Origin: Taibaiella sp.
GTDB lineage: Bacteria > Bacteroidota > Bacteroidia > Chitinophagales > Chitinophagaceae
Length of the DNA stretch: 34,755 nt
Direction of reading: 5' to 3'
Assembly: GCA_013815385.1 (NCBI GenBank)
Contig: JACDGL010000018.1
Location: 1 to 34,755 of the forward strand
In this document: one piece after another, positions 17,689 to 25,683 of the stretch
Position numbering within the stretch: the stretch's first letter is position 1
Layout: each line of letters opens with the position of its first letter
Made by a program: the position numbers and the translations under genes
The notes under the pieces: generated by a model
The model's input: the letters and a program-made list of their open reading frames with translations, nothing else
What the model was told of the DNA's origin: nothing
The model's database searches: none

Positions 17689-18963
17689 TTACTTTATATT
17701 CTTAATGATCTCATGGGCAAACTCACTGGTTTTCAGTAAAGTTGCGTCATGCATCAGGTTATAAAAATCAATTGTTACTCTCTTGCGCATGATCGTAACT
17801 CCTAGTGCCTCTGTAATCGCTACTGCTGCTTCGTGCCAGCCTATGTATTCCAGCATCATAACACCGCTTAGTAGCAGCGACGAGGGATTCATGGTATCAG
17901 TATCTGCAAAGCGCGGAGCAGTGCCATGCGTAGCTTCAAACACCGCATGTCCTGTAAGATAATTGATATTTGCTCCCGGTGCAATGCCTATTCCTCCAAC
18001 TGCTGCTGCGGTGGCATCGCTTATGTAGTCACCATTCAGGTTTAGGGTAGCCACAACAGAATAATCTTTAGGGGCCAGCAATATCTGCTGCAGGAAGTTA
18101 TCAGCAATTACATCATTAATTATCAGCTTGCCATGCGCTTTGGCTTGTTTTAGCTCTTTATTGGCAGTGTCTTCGTCATGCGTCTTTTTAGCATTTTCCC
18201 ACTGTTGCCAGGTATATACTTTATCACCAAATTCGCGCTCGGCAAGTGCATATCCCCATATCTTAAAGGCTCCCTCTGTATACTTCATAATGTTACCTTT
18301 ATGTACCAGGGTAACTGTAGGAAGGTGGTGCTCCAATGCATAGAGTATAGCAGCTCTTATAAGTCTTTCAGAGCCATCTTTTGATACAGGTTTTATGCCA
18401 AATCCCGATGAATCAGGAAATCTGATTTTTTTCATCATTCCCGGTTCCCCCTGCAGAAATTTTAATAGTCGTTCTGCTTCAGGAGTACCACTTGCAAATT
18501 CAATACCTGCGTATATATCTTCCGTATTCTCGCGGAAGATGACCATATCTACATTTTCAGGATGCACCACTGGCGATGGTACACCATGAAACCAACGCAC
18601 AGGTCTCACACACGCATATAGGTCCAGTTCCTGTCGCAATGCAACATTCAGGCTACGGATACCACCACCTACAGGGGTTGTAAGGGGTCCTTTAATTGAA
18701 ACGAGATATTCACGGGCTATATCCAGCGTTGCAGCAGGAAGCCATTCGCCTGTTTGGTTAAATGCCTTTTCCCCTGCCAGCATTTCAAGCCATTCTATAC
18801 GGCGTTTATTGTTGTAGCATTTTTCTACAGCTGCATCCAGCACCATTTTACTTGCCCGCCACACATCTGGGCCTATACCGTCGCCTTCAATAAAAGGAAT
18901 TGTAACATGGTCAGGAACTGTAAGTTTACCCTCTCCATTCATTACTATCTTCTCAGCTGCCAT
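17689..18963 (-). CDS. icd: Isocitrate dehydrogenase, E. coli Icd type
   Basis: This 424-residue enzyme converts isocitrate to 2-oxoglutarate and CO2 in the TCA cycle. Motifs: [11 protein letters not shown] at the start, the substrate loop [25 protein letters not shown] with the regulatory Ser, [12 protein letters not shown], and NGDYISD with metal-binding Asp. Length is near the 416 of E. coli Icd. Residues that fix NADP in E. coli differ: Lys344 is Arg, Tyr345 is Phe, Val351 is Met, Tyr391 is Ile and Arg395 is Asn by my alignment, so coenzyme preference is uncertain. It begins an operon with the SPOR and amidohydrolase genes and is divergent from the ABC ATPase. Confidence 0.94.
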   Translation of the reverse strand: MAAEKIVMNGEGKLTVPDHVTIPFIEGDGIGPDVWRASKMVLDAAVEKCYNNKRRIEWLEMLAGEKAFNQTGEWLPAATLDIAREYLVSIKGPLTTPVGGGIRSLNVALRQELDLYACVRPVRWFHGVPSPVVHPENVDMVIFRENTEDIYAGIEFASGTPEAERLLKFLQGEPGMMKKIRFPDSSGFGIKPVSKDGSERLIRAAILYALEHHLPTVTLVHKGNIMKYTEGAFKIWGYALAEREFGDKVYTWQQWENAKKTHDEDTANKELKQAKAHGKLIINDVIADNFLQQILLAPKDYSVVATLNLNGDYISDATAAAVGGIGIAPGANINYLTGHAVFEATHGTAPRFADTDTMNPSSLLLSGVMMLEYIGWHEAAVAITEALGVTIMRKRVTIDFYNLMHDATLLKTSEFAHEIIKNIK

Positions 18964-18994
18964 TGCTTATAGTCTTATATTATAATTATCCGCG

Positions 18995-19028
18995 CGAAGC
19001 TACAAAAAAAGATACAGCCAGCCTGCAA
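18995..19028 (-). promoter_or_regulatory. Predicted icd promoter
   Basis: On the minus strand a TTG (19026-19028) is followed after 23 bases by TAGCTTCG (18995-19002), which is 7 of 8 to TAnnTTTG and shares the TTCG ending with the sucC and sucD elements. The ATG lies 31 bases further on. Confidence 0.4.
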
Positions 19029-19110
19029 TAATGACTATGGTGCACGAATTGTTATACTGTGAATGGCAGATTGCCGACAATATCAATAACTTGCACTTCA
19101 ATAGTATTTT

Positions 19111-19872
19111 ATGGAACAGGCAATTATAAAAGTAAGTAACCTGGTGAAAAAGTATGGCGATTTCGCTGCAGTAAAAGAGATCAGCTTTGAAGTGAAGGAG
19201 GGGGAAATATTTGGCTTGCTGGGGCCTAATGGTGCAGGCAAAACAACAACGCTTGAAATAATAGAAACATTGCGTGAAAAAACCTCTGGTGAGGTATGGG
19301 TAGACGGAAAGAACCTGGATAAAGAACTGCAGGCAATAAAGAATATAATAGGGGTTCAGCTGCAGGCTGCAGGCTATTACCCTAACCTGAATCTAAAGCA
19401 GATAATAGAGTTGTTTGCAGGCCTTTATAATCGGTCTGTCGATCCCATGGTACTGCTGGATACGGTAAATCTGCGTGAAAAGGCTAAGAATAAATTCAAA
19501 GAGCTTTCAGGTGGGCAAAAACAGCGGTTTTCCATTGCAACTACACTGATCAATGAGCCAAAGATCATTTTTCTTGATGAGCCCACTACCGGCCTTGATC
19601 CCCAGGCACGCCGCAATCTTTGGGACCTCATAAAGCAATTGCGCGAAAGGGGAGCCACTGTAGTGCTTACTACCCATTATATGGATGAGGCGGAAGAACT
19701 TTGTGAACGTGTAGCTATTGTAGATAGTGGGGAAATTATGACCATGGATACACCTGCTGCACTAATAGATAGGCTGCTGGCTACGGGATTTCATCGTGCT
19801 AAAGCAGTAAAAGCAGCTAATCTGGAAGATGTATTTCTTAACTTAACAGGCAAAGAATGGAGAAATGAATAA
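19111..19872 (+). CDS. ABC transporter ATP-binding protein (ABC-2 / CcmA type)
   Basis: A 253-residue ABC ATPase. It has Walker A GPNGAGKTT (38-46), signature LSGGQKQR, Walker B FLDEPTTGLDP, and H-loop TTHYMDEAEELC. The DEAEELC and LEDVFLNLTG endings are typical of drug, polysaccharide or Na+ exporters of the ABC-2 class. The usual downstream permease is missing; instead a convergent 47-residue membrane protein follows 12 bases away. It is complete at both ends, so the permease must be elsewhere. Confidence 0.92.
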   Translation: MEQAIIKVSNLVKKYGDFAAVKEISFEVKEGEIFGLLGPNGAGKTTTLEIIETLREKTSGEVWVDGKNLDKELQAIKNIIGVQLQAAGYYPNLNLKQIIELFAGLYNRSVDPMVLLDTVNLREKAKNKFKELSGGQKQRFSIATTLINEPKIIFLDEPTTGLDPQARRNLWDLIKQLRERGATVVLTTHYMDEAEELCERVAIVDSGEIMTMDTPAALIDRLLATGFHRAKAVKAANLEDVFLNLTGKEWRNE

Positions 19873-19884
19873 ACAAGTGGGAAA

Positions 19885-20028
19885 TTAACGATGCCTTCTC
19901 CGCATTTTCATTTCTTTTTCCCAGTACATACCTTTTACCCATCCATACACCAGGAATGCGCAGATGGATGTAATACTAATTATCCATATCGCTTTTAAAA
20001 CCAGATCAAAAGTATTTGTTGTTGTCAT
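19885..20028 (-). CDS. Small single-pass membrane protein, 47 residues, unknown function
   Basis: This ORF starts at an ATG (20028) with MTTTNTFDLVLKAIW, continues with a hydrophobic helix of about 20 residues (ending SICAFLVYGW), and finishes with a very basic tail KEMKMRRRHR. The pattern predicts one membrane helix with a cytoplasmic, positively charged C-terminus. I do not recognise the family. It fills an otherwise empty 300-base gap and is convergent with the ABC ATPase gene. Coding is supported by the membrane-protein composition and clean stop, but not by homology. Confidence 0.6.
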   Translation of the reverse strand: MTTTNTFDLVLKAIWIISITSICAFLVYGWVKGMYWEKEMKMRRRHR

Positions 20029-20177
20029 TGTGTAGGATTTAGTATAGTGGATTAAAAAACTGTACCACGTTGTACTTATACCTATATAAGACGGTATTTC
20101 TTAGGATATAGTTAGCATATGGCATAATTTTTATATGAATTTGAATGAAATCCACATTAACCAACAAAAATTAATTT

Positions 20178-20543
20178 ATGAAACTGATACCAATCACATT
20201 GCTAGCCCTTACCATGGGTATATTTGCTACATCCTGCAGCGAATCCTCAACCTCTACCACCACCAATACAGACAGTACTTCTATGATGTCTCAGCGAGCT
20301 ACACCAGCAAACGGTAATATGAATGGAGCTACTAATGCAGGCAATGGTGGTACGAGCACCACTACAACTACTACGTCCACTATGGATAATAATGCAGCAA
20401 ATGCTAATGGAAGTAGCAACAATATGAACAACGGCGCCAATGGCAGTACGAATAGCGCTGATATGAATAATGCCAGCGGTAAGGCAGGCCATATAAATAA
20501 GGATAGTGTAGATAACAGGTCTAATATTGGCTCTAGTCGCTAA
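20178..20543 (+). CDS. Small Ser/Thr/Asn-rich lipoprotein
   Basis: A 121-residue protein with a lipoprotein signal: MKLIPITLLALTMGIFATSC, with Cys20 as the lipidation site. After that it is low complexity, dominated by Ser, Thr, Asn, Gly and Ala, with no aromatic residue, so it is probably unstructured at the cell surface or in the periplasm. No domain recognised. It has its own strong terminator. An upstream TTG-containing frame from 20135 is rejected. Confidence 0.75.
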   Translation: MKLIPITLLALTMGIFATSCSESSTSTTTNTDSTSMMSQRATPANGNMNGATNAGNGGTSTTTTTTSTMDNNAANANGSSNNMNNGANGSTNSADMNNASGKAGHINKDSVDNRSNIGSSR

Positions 20544-20571
20544 TAATACCTTGATCAGGTATATTTTTTTA

Positions 20572-20610
20572 TAAAGTGCCGCGAGCTATTTGCGGCACTT
20601 TATTATTATT
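20572..20610 (+). terminator. Intrinsic terminator after the lipoprotein gene
   Basis: An 11-bp perfect stem (20572-20582 with 20592-20602) has a 9-base loop, followed by TTATTATTTT. Confidence 0.88.
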
Positions 20611-20649
20611 TTACAACCAGTTATTCTGTTTCTCTATTAAACATCTATC

Positions 20650-21153
20650 ATGCGCATTGCTTTTTCCGTTCTATTCTTATTTATTTCCGTACAATGTAGA
20701 GCGCAACGCCTGCTAATTGAGCAGAATCACACCAAGGGATATGAGCAATATGCAATAGTAGCCAATATGGTGAATGAGCAGCTCTTTAAAGATTCAATAG
20801 ATCGCAAAAGTTTTCAATACAGTTTTAAATGCAGGCAAAGCGATGCTGAACTGAAACAAATATCTGGAAAGTTTAAAAGACTTTATCCGGGTATCACTTA
20901 TGGTTTACCTGCTATTACCTTGCCTGCTACAGAAATATCTGATACTATGTGGTATCGGCAAACATACTTTAGTGTAGATAAAAGGAAACATATAAAATTC
21001 CTGATGCAGGTAAAAGTGACGTTTGTTGGTAACGATCCCGCCGGAGAAATGTACTTCCCCTATATAGATGATATACAGGTGCTGGGACCGGATGAAATAA
21101 TGGAAAAACACCCTAAAGCCTTATTACCATATCTGACTAAAAAAAGAAAATGA
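20650..21153 (+). CDS. Secreted protein of unknown function
   Basis: A 167-residue protein with a signal peptide (about 1-18, ending CRA-Q). The mature part is mixed alpha/beta, with polar repeats such as YFSVDKRKHIKFLMQVKVTF and a C-terminal basic KKRK. No family recognised. The middle (ITYGLPAITLPATEISDTMWYRQTYF) may form beta strands. It lies between two terminators in a row of small envelope genes on the same strand. Confidence 0.7.
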   Translation: MRIAFSVLFLFISVQCRAQRLLIEQNHTKGYEQYAIVANMVNEQLFKDSIDRKSFQYSFKCRQSDAELKQISGKFKRLYPGITYGLPAITLPATEISDTMWYRQTYFSVDKRKHIKFLMQVKVTFVGNDPAGEMYFPYIDDIQVLGPDEIMEKHPKALLPYLTKKRK

Positions 21154-21263
21154 ATAGTTGATTCCAATTAGTTATTTATAGCGGCATGATATTGTTGAAT
21201 GTATCATGTGCAGATCGATATAGCAGAGGTGATATTCATCGTTTAACCTTAAAACAAACAAAT

Positions 21264-21818
21264 ATGACTAAAACCATTCTTCCGATCCTTCTTGGATTAT
21301 GCATTATCAGTTCGTGTAACAGTAATAAAGAAAGCAGTAGCAGTACTTCTTCTACTGACAGTATGAGCCAGATGACGCCACCGGTAACTACGGCTGTTGT
21401 TACAGATACTATGGCGAACAAGAATGCAATGCCTACCGATACTTCGAACATTAATAGTGGTAACAGTACTGCCAGCACCGGCTCCTCGTCTGGTAGTACA
21501 GGTCAAAGCTTGTACAGGACCACTAACAAGAGATCAAAATACACTGGTAAGACAGCCGGTGAATTCCCCGAAGGCTCTGAAAGAAAACTAACAGAAAAGG
21601 ATGTGGAATTTTTATCGCCATGGGGATTAAAAGTGCTACAAAATGAAATCTATGCCCGTCATGGTATGACATTCACTGATGAAGCTATGGGATCTCACTT
21701 TAAGACGCAATCATGGTATCATTCTAATGCAAGTTATTCCAGTAGTTCTCTTACAGCGGTAGAGAAGGAAAACCTTCGTTTTTTAAAGTCCTATAAATAT
21801 AAGCCAGGTATTAATTAG
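21264..21818 (+). CDS. YARHG-domain lipoprotein
   Basis: This 184-residue lipoprotein has a lipobox (ISSC, Cys18) followed by a Ser/Thr-rich linker. Its C-terminal domain (about 107-178) contains LQNEIYARHGMTF, FKTQSWY, and LTAVEKENLRFLKSYK, the defining pattern of the YARHG domain, an extracellular module of unknown role in peptidases and surface proteins. Start ATG 21264 gives a clean signal; a longer frame from 21186 is rejected because it has no signal at its start. A perfect-palindrome terminator follows. Confidence 0.85.
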   Translation: MTKTILPILLGLCIISSCNSNKESSSSTSSTDSMSQMTPPVTTAVVTDTMANKNAMPTDTSNINSGNSTASTGSSSGSTGQSLYRTTNKRSKYTGKTAGEFPEGSERKLTEKDVEFLSPWGLKVLQNEIYARHGMTFTDEAMGSHFKTQSWYHSNASYSSSSLTAVEKENLRFLKSYKYKPGIN

Positions 21819-21841
21819 AAATTAATAAACCACCTTTTTTC

Positions 21842-21870
21842 AATAGCCCCCGATCGGGGGCTATTTTTAT
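21842..21870 (+). terminator. Intrinsic terminator, perfect palindrome
   Basis: Ten-base arms 21842-21851 and 21856-21865 enclose GATC, followed by TTTT. Confidence 0.85.
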
Positions 21871-21959
21871 TAAATAAGTATTATGTGCCAACTGCCTATA
21901 TGATTTGTGATAAGAAATATATTATTTTGTGCAAATATTTAAACCTAAAATCTTTCAAA

Positions 21960-22655
21960 ATGAAAAAGTTAGCTACTATTCTAGCACTGCTTCCAACATT
22001 AGCATTTGGCCAGCAATACGAACTTGGCCTTAGCGCTGGCGTCAGCATCAACAGCAAGCCTACAAATAATATGTATTTCAAAGGTGATGTAATAACGCCA
22101 AACTATGCAGCTGATGTTACCTTGCTTAGAAATTTTGGTGATGATTTTCAAATAGGGATTGATATACATGAAATGGAGCTTTCGCGCCGGTCGCATATTG
22201 TTTATGATGATTATGGGCACCTGATAGGGGCGGATAACAAAAAGTTTGTTTACGCAAAATTCGCAAGCTCGATATGTATAGTCTTAAACAAGAAAATATA
22301 TCTTGACGATAATTATTTTTATGGCGGCATAGCAATGGGTGGAGCAATAGCCAGAAATAACTCGCACAAGCTTTCAGGTGATGCGGCTTATGAGGCTCCT
22401 GATGGCGGATATGGTTTATCAATGGGTATACAGGTTGGGTACGTTTACAATTTCTGTCAGCGGTTTGCATTGTGCGGAGAATTGGCATCGAGATATATGG
22501 ACCTGGATTATGATGCGCATGCGCCAATAACGCTGCCCGCTACAAATCTTCATTACCGAATGATAGCCTATTCCGCAACTATTGGTTTCCGTTATCGTTT
22601 CGGGTACAACAGGAAACTGGATGCTACTACCGGTGAGTCTTTACTGGTGAAATAA
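21960..22655 (+). CDS. Predicted outer-membrane beta-barrel protein
   Basis: A 231-residue protein with a signal peptide (MKKLATILALLPTLAFG-QQ). The mature part alternates short hydrophobic strands and polar turns, with YELGLSAGVSI near the start and a final strand IGFRYRFGY before a polar tail. This fits the small OMP_b-brl family of Bacteroidota, though the sequence is too divergent to name a function. Start ATG 21960 is chosen over an upstream frame start at 21885 because it begins the signal peptide. A TATTTTG element lies at 21923-21929. Confidence 0.75.
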   Translation: MKKLATILALLPTLAFGQQYELGLSAGVSINSKPTNNMYFKGDVITPNYAADVTLLRNFGDDFQIGIDIHEMELSRRSHIVYDDYGHLIGADNKKFVYAKFASSICIVLNKKIYLDDNYFYGGIAMGGAIARNNSHKLSGDAAYEAPDGGYGLSMGIQVGYVYNFCQRFALCGELASRYMDLDYDAHAPITLPATNLHYRMIAYSATIGFRYRFGYNRKLDATTGESLLVK

Positions 22656-22672
22656 TATTCAACACGTTTTAC

Positions 22673-22716
22673 AAATGAGAAAGAGGATGTATAACACATC
22701 CTCTTTCTCATTTTAT
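22673..22716. terminator. Bidirectional terminator between the barrel gene and sucC
   Basis: An 18-bp perfect stem (22673-22690 with 22696-22713) has loop ATAAC. A T-rich tract follows on the plus side, and the complementary side also has a T-run serving sucC. Confidence 0.92.
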
Positions 22717-22728
22717 TATTAGCTCGTA

Positions 22729-23949
22729 TCAGTTAGTGCTGACTGCTTTCTGCACCAGGGCTGCTGCTTCGCTAAGAAGTATGGCAGACTGTACTTTGAG
22801 GCCGGAATTAACGATGAGTTCTTTCGCCTGCTCTGCATTGGTGCCCTGCAGGCGTACAATAATAGGGATAGAAATATTACCCAGCTTATTGTAGGCTTCT
22901 ATAACACCCGATGCAACGCGGTCGCAACGTACTATGCCACCAAATATATTAATGAGAATTGCCTTTACATTAGGGTCTTTTAGTATGATGCGGAAGCCTG
23001 CTTCCACCGTCTGCGCATTTGCAGAACCACCTACATCCAGGAAGTTGGCGGGTTCGCCACCTGCCAGCTTTATCATATCCATAGTAGCCATGGCAAGACC
23101 TGCGCCATTTACCATACAACCCACATTACCATCCAACTTTACATAGTTCAGGTTAAATTCACCAGCTTCCACTTCAGTAGGGTCTTCTTCGCTTTTATCG
23201 CGCATATCTGCAAGATCCTGATGACGCATTAACGCGTTATCATCCACATTCATCTTACAGTCTACCGCTAATACCTTATCATCAGCAGATTTGAAGAGGG
23301 GGTTGATCTCCAGCATAGAACAATCTAGTCCTACATAGGCATCATACAGATTGGTAACGAACTTAACCATGTTCTTAAAAGCAACACCGGAAAGGCCAAA
23401 GTTGAAAGCAATCTTACGGGCCTGGAATGGCTGTACCGGCATATTAGGCTGTATCCATTCCTTATATATTTTATCGGGGGTATTGTGGGCTACTTCCTCT
23501 ATATCCATACCGCCTTCGGTGCTGTACATGATGACGTTCTGTTTCTTAGCACGATCGAGCAATATAGAGAGGTAAAATTCTTTACGTTCGCTGGGCCCAT
23601 CATAATACATATCCTGCGCTATCAAGATCTTATTGACCTTTTTACCTGCTGCCCCTGTTTGTATAGTAACAAGTGTATTGCCCAGGATGCCCTTTGCTAC
23701 GCGCTCTACATCTTCTGCACTTTTTACCACAGAAACACCCGGCTGATCTGGCGCTTCCTTCATACGACCTTTGCCCCGGCCACCTGCATGTATCTGGGCC
23801 TTTATCACGGCGAACTTAGTGCCGTTATCCACTGCCATCTGTTTGTAGGCGTTTACTGCGCTATCTACAGTATCAACAGCTATACCTTCCTGTATGGGTA
23901 CATTGTAGCGTTTCAGCAGTTCTTTTGCCTGGTATTCGTGGAGGTTCAT
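22729..23949 (-). CDS. sucC: Succinate-CoA ligase beta subunit
   Basis: This 406-residue ATP-grasp subunit pairs with SucD in the TCA cycle, binding nucleotide and succinate. Motifs: MNLHEYQAKELLKRYNVP at the start, AQIHAGGRGKG (nucleotide loop), LEINPLF, VNGAGLAMATMD, and the GGIVRCDRVA segment near the end. The gene is on the opposite strand and 14 kb from sucD. A TATCTTCG -7 element (23969-23976, minus strand) lies 20 bases before the ATG. Confidence 0.97.
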   Translation of the reverse strand: MNLHEYQAKELLKRYNVPIQEGIAVDTVDSAVNAYKQMAVDNGTKFAVIKAQIHAGGRGKGRMKEAPDQPGVSVVKSAEDVERVAKGILGNTLVTIQTGAAGKKVNKILIAQDMYYDGPSERKEFYLSILLDRAKKQNVIMYSTEGGMDIEEVAHNTPDKIYKEWIQPNMPVQPFQARKIAFNFGLSGVAFKNMVKFVTNLYDAYVGLDCSMLEINPLFKSADDKVLAVDCKMNVDDNALMRHQDLADMRDKSEEDPTEVEAGEFNLNYVKLDGNVGCMVNGAGLAMATMDMIKLAGGEPANFLDVGGSANAQTVEAGFRIILKDPNVKAILINIFGGIVRCDRVASGVIEAYNKLGNISIPIIVRLQGTNAEQAKELIVNSGLKVQSAILLSEAAALVQKAVSTN

Positions 23950-24161
23950 GTGAGCGTAAAATTTGCGGCGAAGATACTTTAAAATTCAAAAGTCATACGT
24001 CAAAATTCTAATAGGGTAATAAGCTGCCGGATAGGAAAAGGTAAATAAATGCTGCATTCTTAACCTTTTTGTGGATAGCGCAGGCTGTAACTATCTACTA
24101 TGGCTATTATTAGTTTTATAAATATGGTAATTTACTGCGGAAAAAGGTTAATTATGTGCGG

Positions 24162-24204
24162 TTTTACTTCCATTTAGGGTGCATTTTACTTCCATTAGGG
24201 TGCA
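24162..24204. repeat. Two-copy tandem repeat, about 21 bases
   Basis: Copies at 24162-24183 and 24184-24204 share TTTTACTTCCATT and AGGGTGCA and differ by one T. Function unknown. Confidence 0.85.
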
Positions 24205-24224
24205 TAAAAGGTAAGTTTTTTTTC

Positions 24225-24250
24225 GATTAGCTGATTGGCTGATTAGCTGA
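24225..24250. repeat. 8-base tandem repeat GATTAGCT
   Basis: Three and a quarter copies of GATTAGCT, the middle one with a G for A, at 24225, 24233 and 24241. Confidence 0.8.
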
Positions 24251-24438
24251 TGGGGTTTTACGGATGACTGGATAGCGTGTACAATATTTCAAAGAACGTG
24301 AGGGTTGCAATATACTATTGTGGAGGATGGGTTTCCAAATAAACATATCCACAATGGGAGGGGTTATGTGTTTATGTTATGTACTCTTGTTGTTCTACTG
24401 TGGTGCCGGGCTTTTCTCGTGTTATGGCGAGATTACCT

Positions 24439-24485
24439 GCCTTCGGTAGGCGGGCTTCGTCGCAAAGCATACTCGCAAGGACGTT
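24439..24485. repeat. Dispersed repeat, copy A
   Basis: This 47-base segment matches 26496-26542 at 41 of 47 positions without gaps, in the same orientation. It starts with a small GCCT...AGGC palindrome and ends with CTCGCAAGGACGTT. The two copies flank the lipoprotein/T9SS cluster. Confidence 0.8.
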
Positions 24486-24510
24486 GTGTGTTTTGTGCTC
24501 GTGCTGTTCT

Positions 24511-24538
24511 TTACTTTTTTGCTTGCCCAAAAAAGTAA
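24511..24538. repeat. REP-like palindrome
   Basis: Arms TTACTTTTTT (24511-24520) and AAAAAAGTAA (24529-24538) are perfectly complementary around GCTTGCCC. A similar palindrome built on TACTTTT / AAAAGTA is at 31471-31500. Confidence 0.7.
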
Positions 24539-24713
24539 CAAAAAAGGGCAGCAGGCCAGCGATTACCGCTTGCTGCCTGCGGGGTTCCCTGATTGGGCTG
24601 GGGTGCTACTGTGGTGCCAGGCTGCTTGTGTTATAGTACTTACCTAGTTGTGGTTAATAATGGTGATAGATCGTACAGGGAAAAAGTGATTATCTCTAAG
24701 AATTAAAATTTGA

Positions 24714-24750
24714 AACGGGCAGAGTAGACCCTCTGCCCGTTCATTTTTTT
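24714..24750 (+). terminator. Orphan intrinsic terminator
   Basis: An 11-bp perfect stem (24714-24724 with 24731-24741) has loop TAGACC, followed by CA and a run of seven T. No plus-strand gene is found in the 770 bases before it, so it may end an untranslated RNA or insulate the next gene. Confidence 0.8.
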
Positions 24751-24790
24751 GGTATGAAACGTGTAGTATCTTTAATCGTAATTATTCACT

Positions 24791-25183
24791 ATGAAATATT
24801 TTTCCGCAGCAGTTATTATTATTGCGCTATTTTTTGCCGCATGCCAAAAGACCAATACCTATGTTGTTCATGGGCAAATTGTTGATACTACAGGCAGTTT
24901 AAATGCGCCAATTGCCACTACAACCTTTTCCCTTAAAGTATTCACCTCGAGTTCTACTCCGAGCGGCCCAAACCAAAAAACATTATATACTTTCGCCACT
25001 GATGCTACAGGGAATTTCAATGTTTCATTTGATGCTAAAAACATTGTCGGCATAGAACTTGGATATCCGTTTCAATTAAGTGCTATCTCTCCTAATATTG
25101 ATTCGCCTATTTGGTACGCTACAGAAATTCCAAACCGCCAATACGATTATAATGCAGGGGTTATTAAAACCAAGAAACAATAG
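24791..25183 (+). CDS. Small lipoprotein, first of a pair
   Basis: A 130-residue protein with a lipoprotein signal (ALFFAAC, Cys18). After the signal, TYVVHGQIVDTTGSLNAPIATT suggests a carboxypeptidase-regulatory-like (prealbumin-like) beta domain, as in the next gene. Function unknown. Ten of its twelve Ile codons are ATT, unlike the ATA preference of housekeeping genes here. It is followed 30 bases later by the second lipoprotein gene, so they are probably co-transcribed. Confidence 0.75.
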   Translation: MKYFSAAVIIIALFFAACQKTNTYVVHGQIVDTTGSLNAPIATTTFSLKVFTSSSTPSGPNQKTLYTFATDATGNFNVSFDAKNIVGIELGYPFQLSAISPNIDSPIWYATEIPNRQYDYNAGVIKTKKQ

Positions 25184-25213
25184 CCTTCAAAACTATCGTT
25201 AAAATATTTTTCT

Positions 25214-25600
25214 ATGAAAAGACTGCTAATGTGCGCCGCACTTATAATTGCTTGTACTTCGTGTAAAAAAACTGATGACCCTTCTGCGATTGATACCACG
25301 ACTACCTATACGCTAAAAGGGCAGCTTATTTCTTATAAAACCAAAACACCGTTAGTTGGCAAACTTGTAGCGCTTGCTCAAGTTGACACCGCTGCTATTA
25401 CTGATCCATCTGCAATGACCGACAGCAACGGTACTTTTGAAATTGCGTATCATCCCAATAGTTATCGCGCACTCAATTTGCATCCGGTGTATGTAAGCTA
25501 TCAATGCGTTTTTACAGATATAAATATCCTGGAGAACATCACTAAAAATGTGAATGTGGATTTAGGTGCCATATATACGTCAGCGTATGATTTCCAGTAA
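25214..25600 (+). CDS. Small lipoprotein, second of a pair
   Basis: A 128-residue lipoprotein (IACTSC, Cys17). The mature part, TYTLKGQLISYKTKTPLVGK followed by TDSNGTFEIAYHP, is a recognisable carboxypeptidase-regulatory-like fold with a G.L......PL.G pattern, related to the previous gene's TYVVHGQIVD. It probably sits at the outer membrane. No enzymatic motif. Confidence 0.75.
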   Translation: MKRLLMCAALIIACTSCKKTDDPSAIDTTTTYTLKGQLISYKTKTPLVGKLVALAQVDTAAITDPSAMTDSNGTFEIAYHPNSYRALNLHPVYVSYQCVFTDINILENITKNVNVDLGAIYTSAYDFQ

Positions 25601-25683
25601 CAGTAATATCTACCCTCAGCTATATAAAATCCAAAGTCATTAATGACTCATAATATTTTTCGCATTTTAAATTTTAAAAAAAC

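Larger units (their letters stand above)
23950..24790. other. 840-base stretch without a convincing gene
   Basis: Only weak frames occur here. The frames at 24305-24636 lack ribosome sites, use a repeat sequence and are Cys/Arg/Leu-rich in a way typical of translated repeats. The stretch contains two tandem repeats, one half of a dispersed 47-base repeat, a REP-like palindrome and an orphan terminator, listed separately. An 8-bp inverted repeat (24317-24324 with 24348-24355) is also present. Confidence 0.6.

Noticed and set aside
21186-21263. 26-residue extension of the YARHG lipoprotein
   Set aside because: The extension is polar and would bury the lipoprotein signal; the ATG at 21264 gives the expected N-terminus.
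24162-24204. CRISPR-like repeat
   Set aside because: Two adjoining copies with no spacer and no cas genes; it is a plain tandem repeat.
24305-24636. Frames of 77-85 residues in the repeat region
   Set aside because: They read through dispersed repeats and a palindrome, are Cys/Leu/Arg-rich and have no ribosome site. Similar translated sequence occurs at the second repeat copy.
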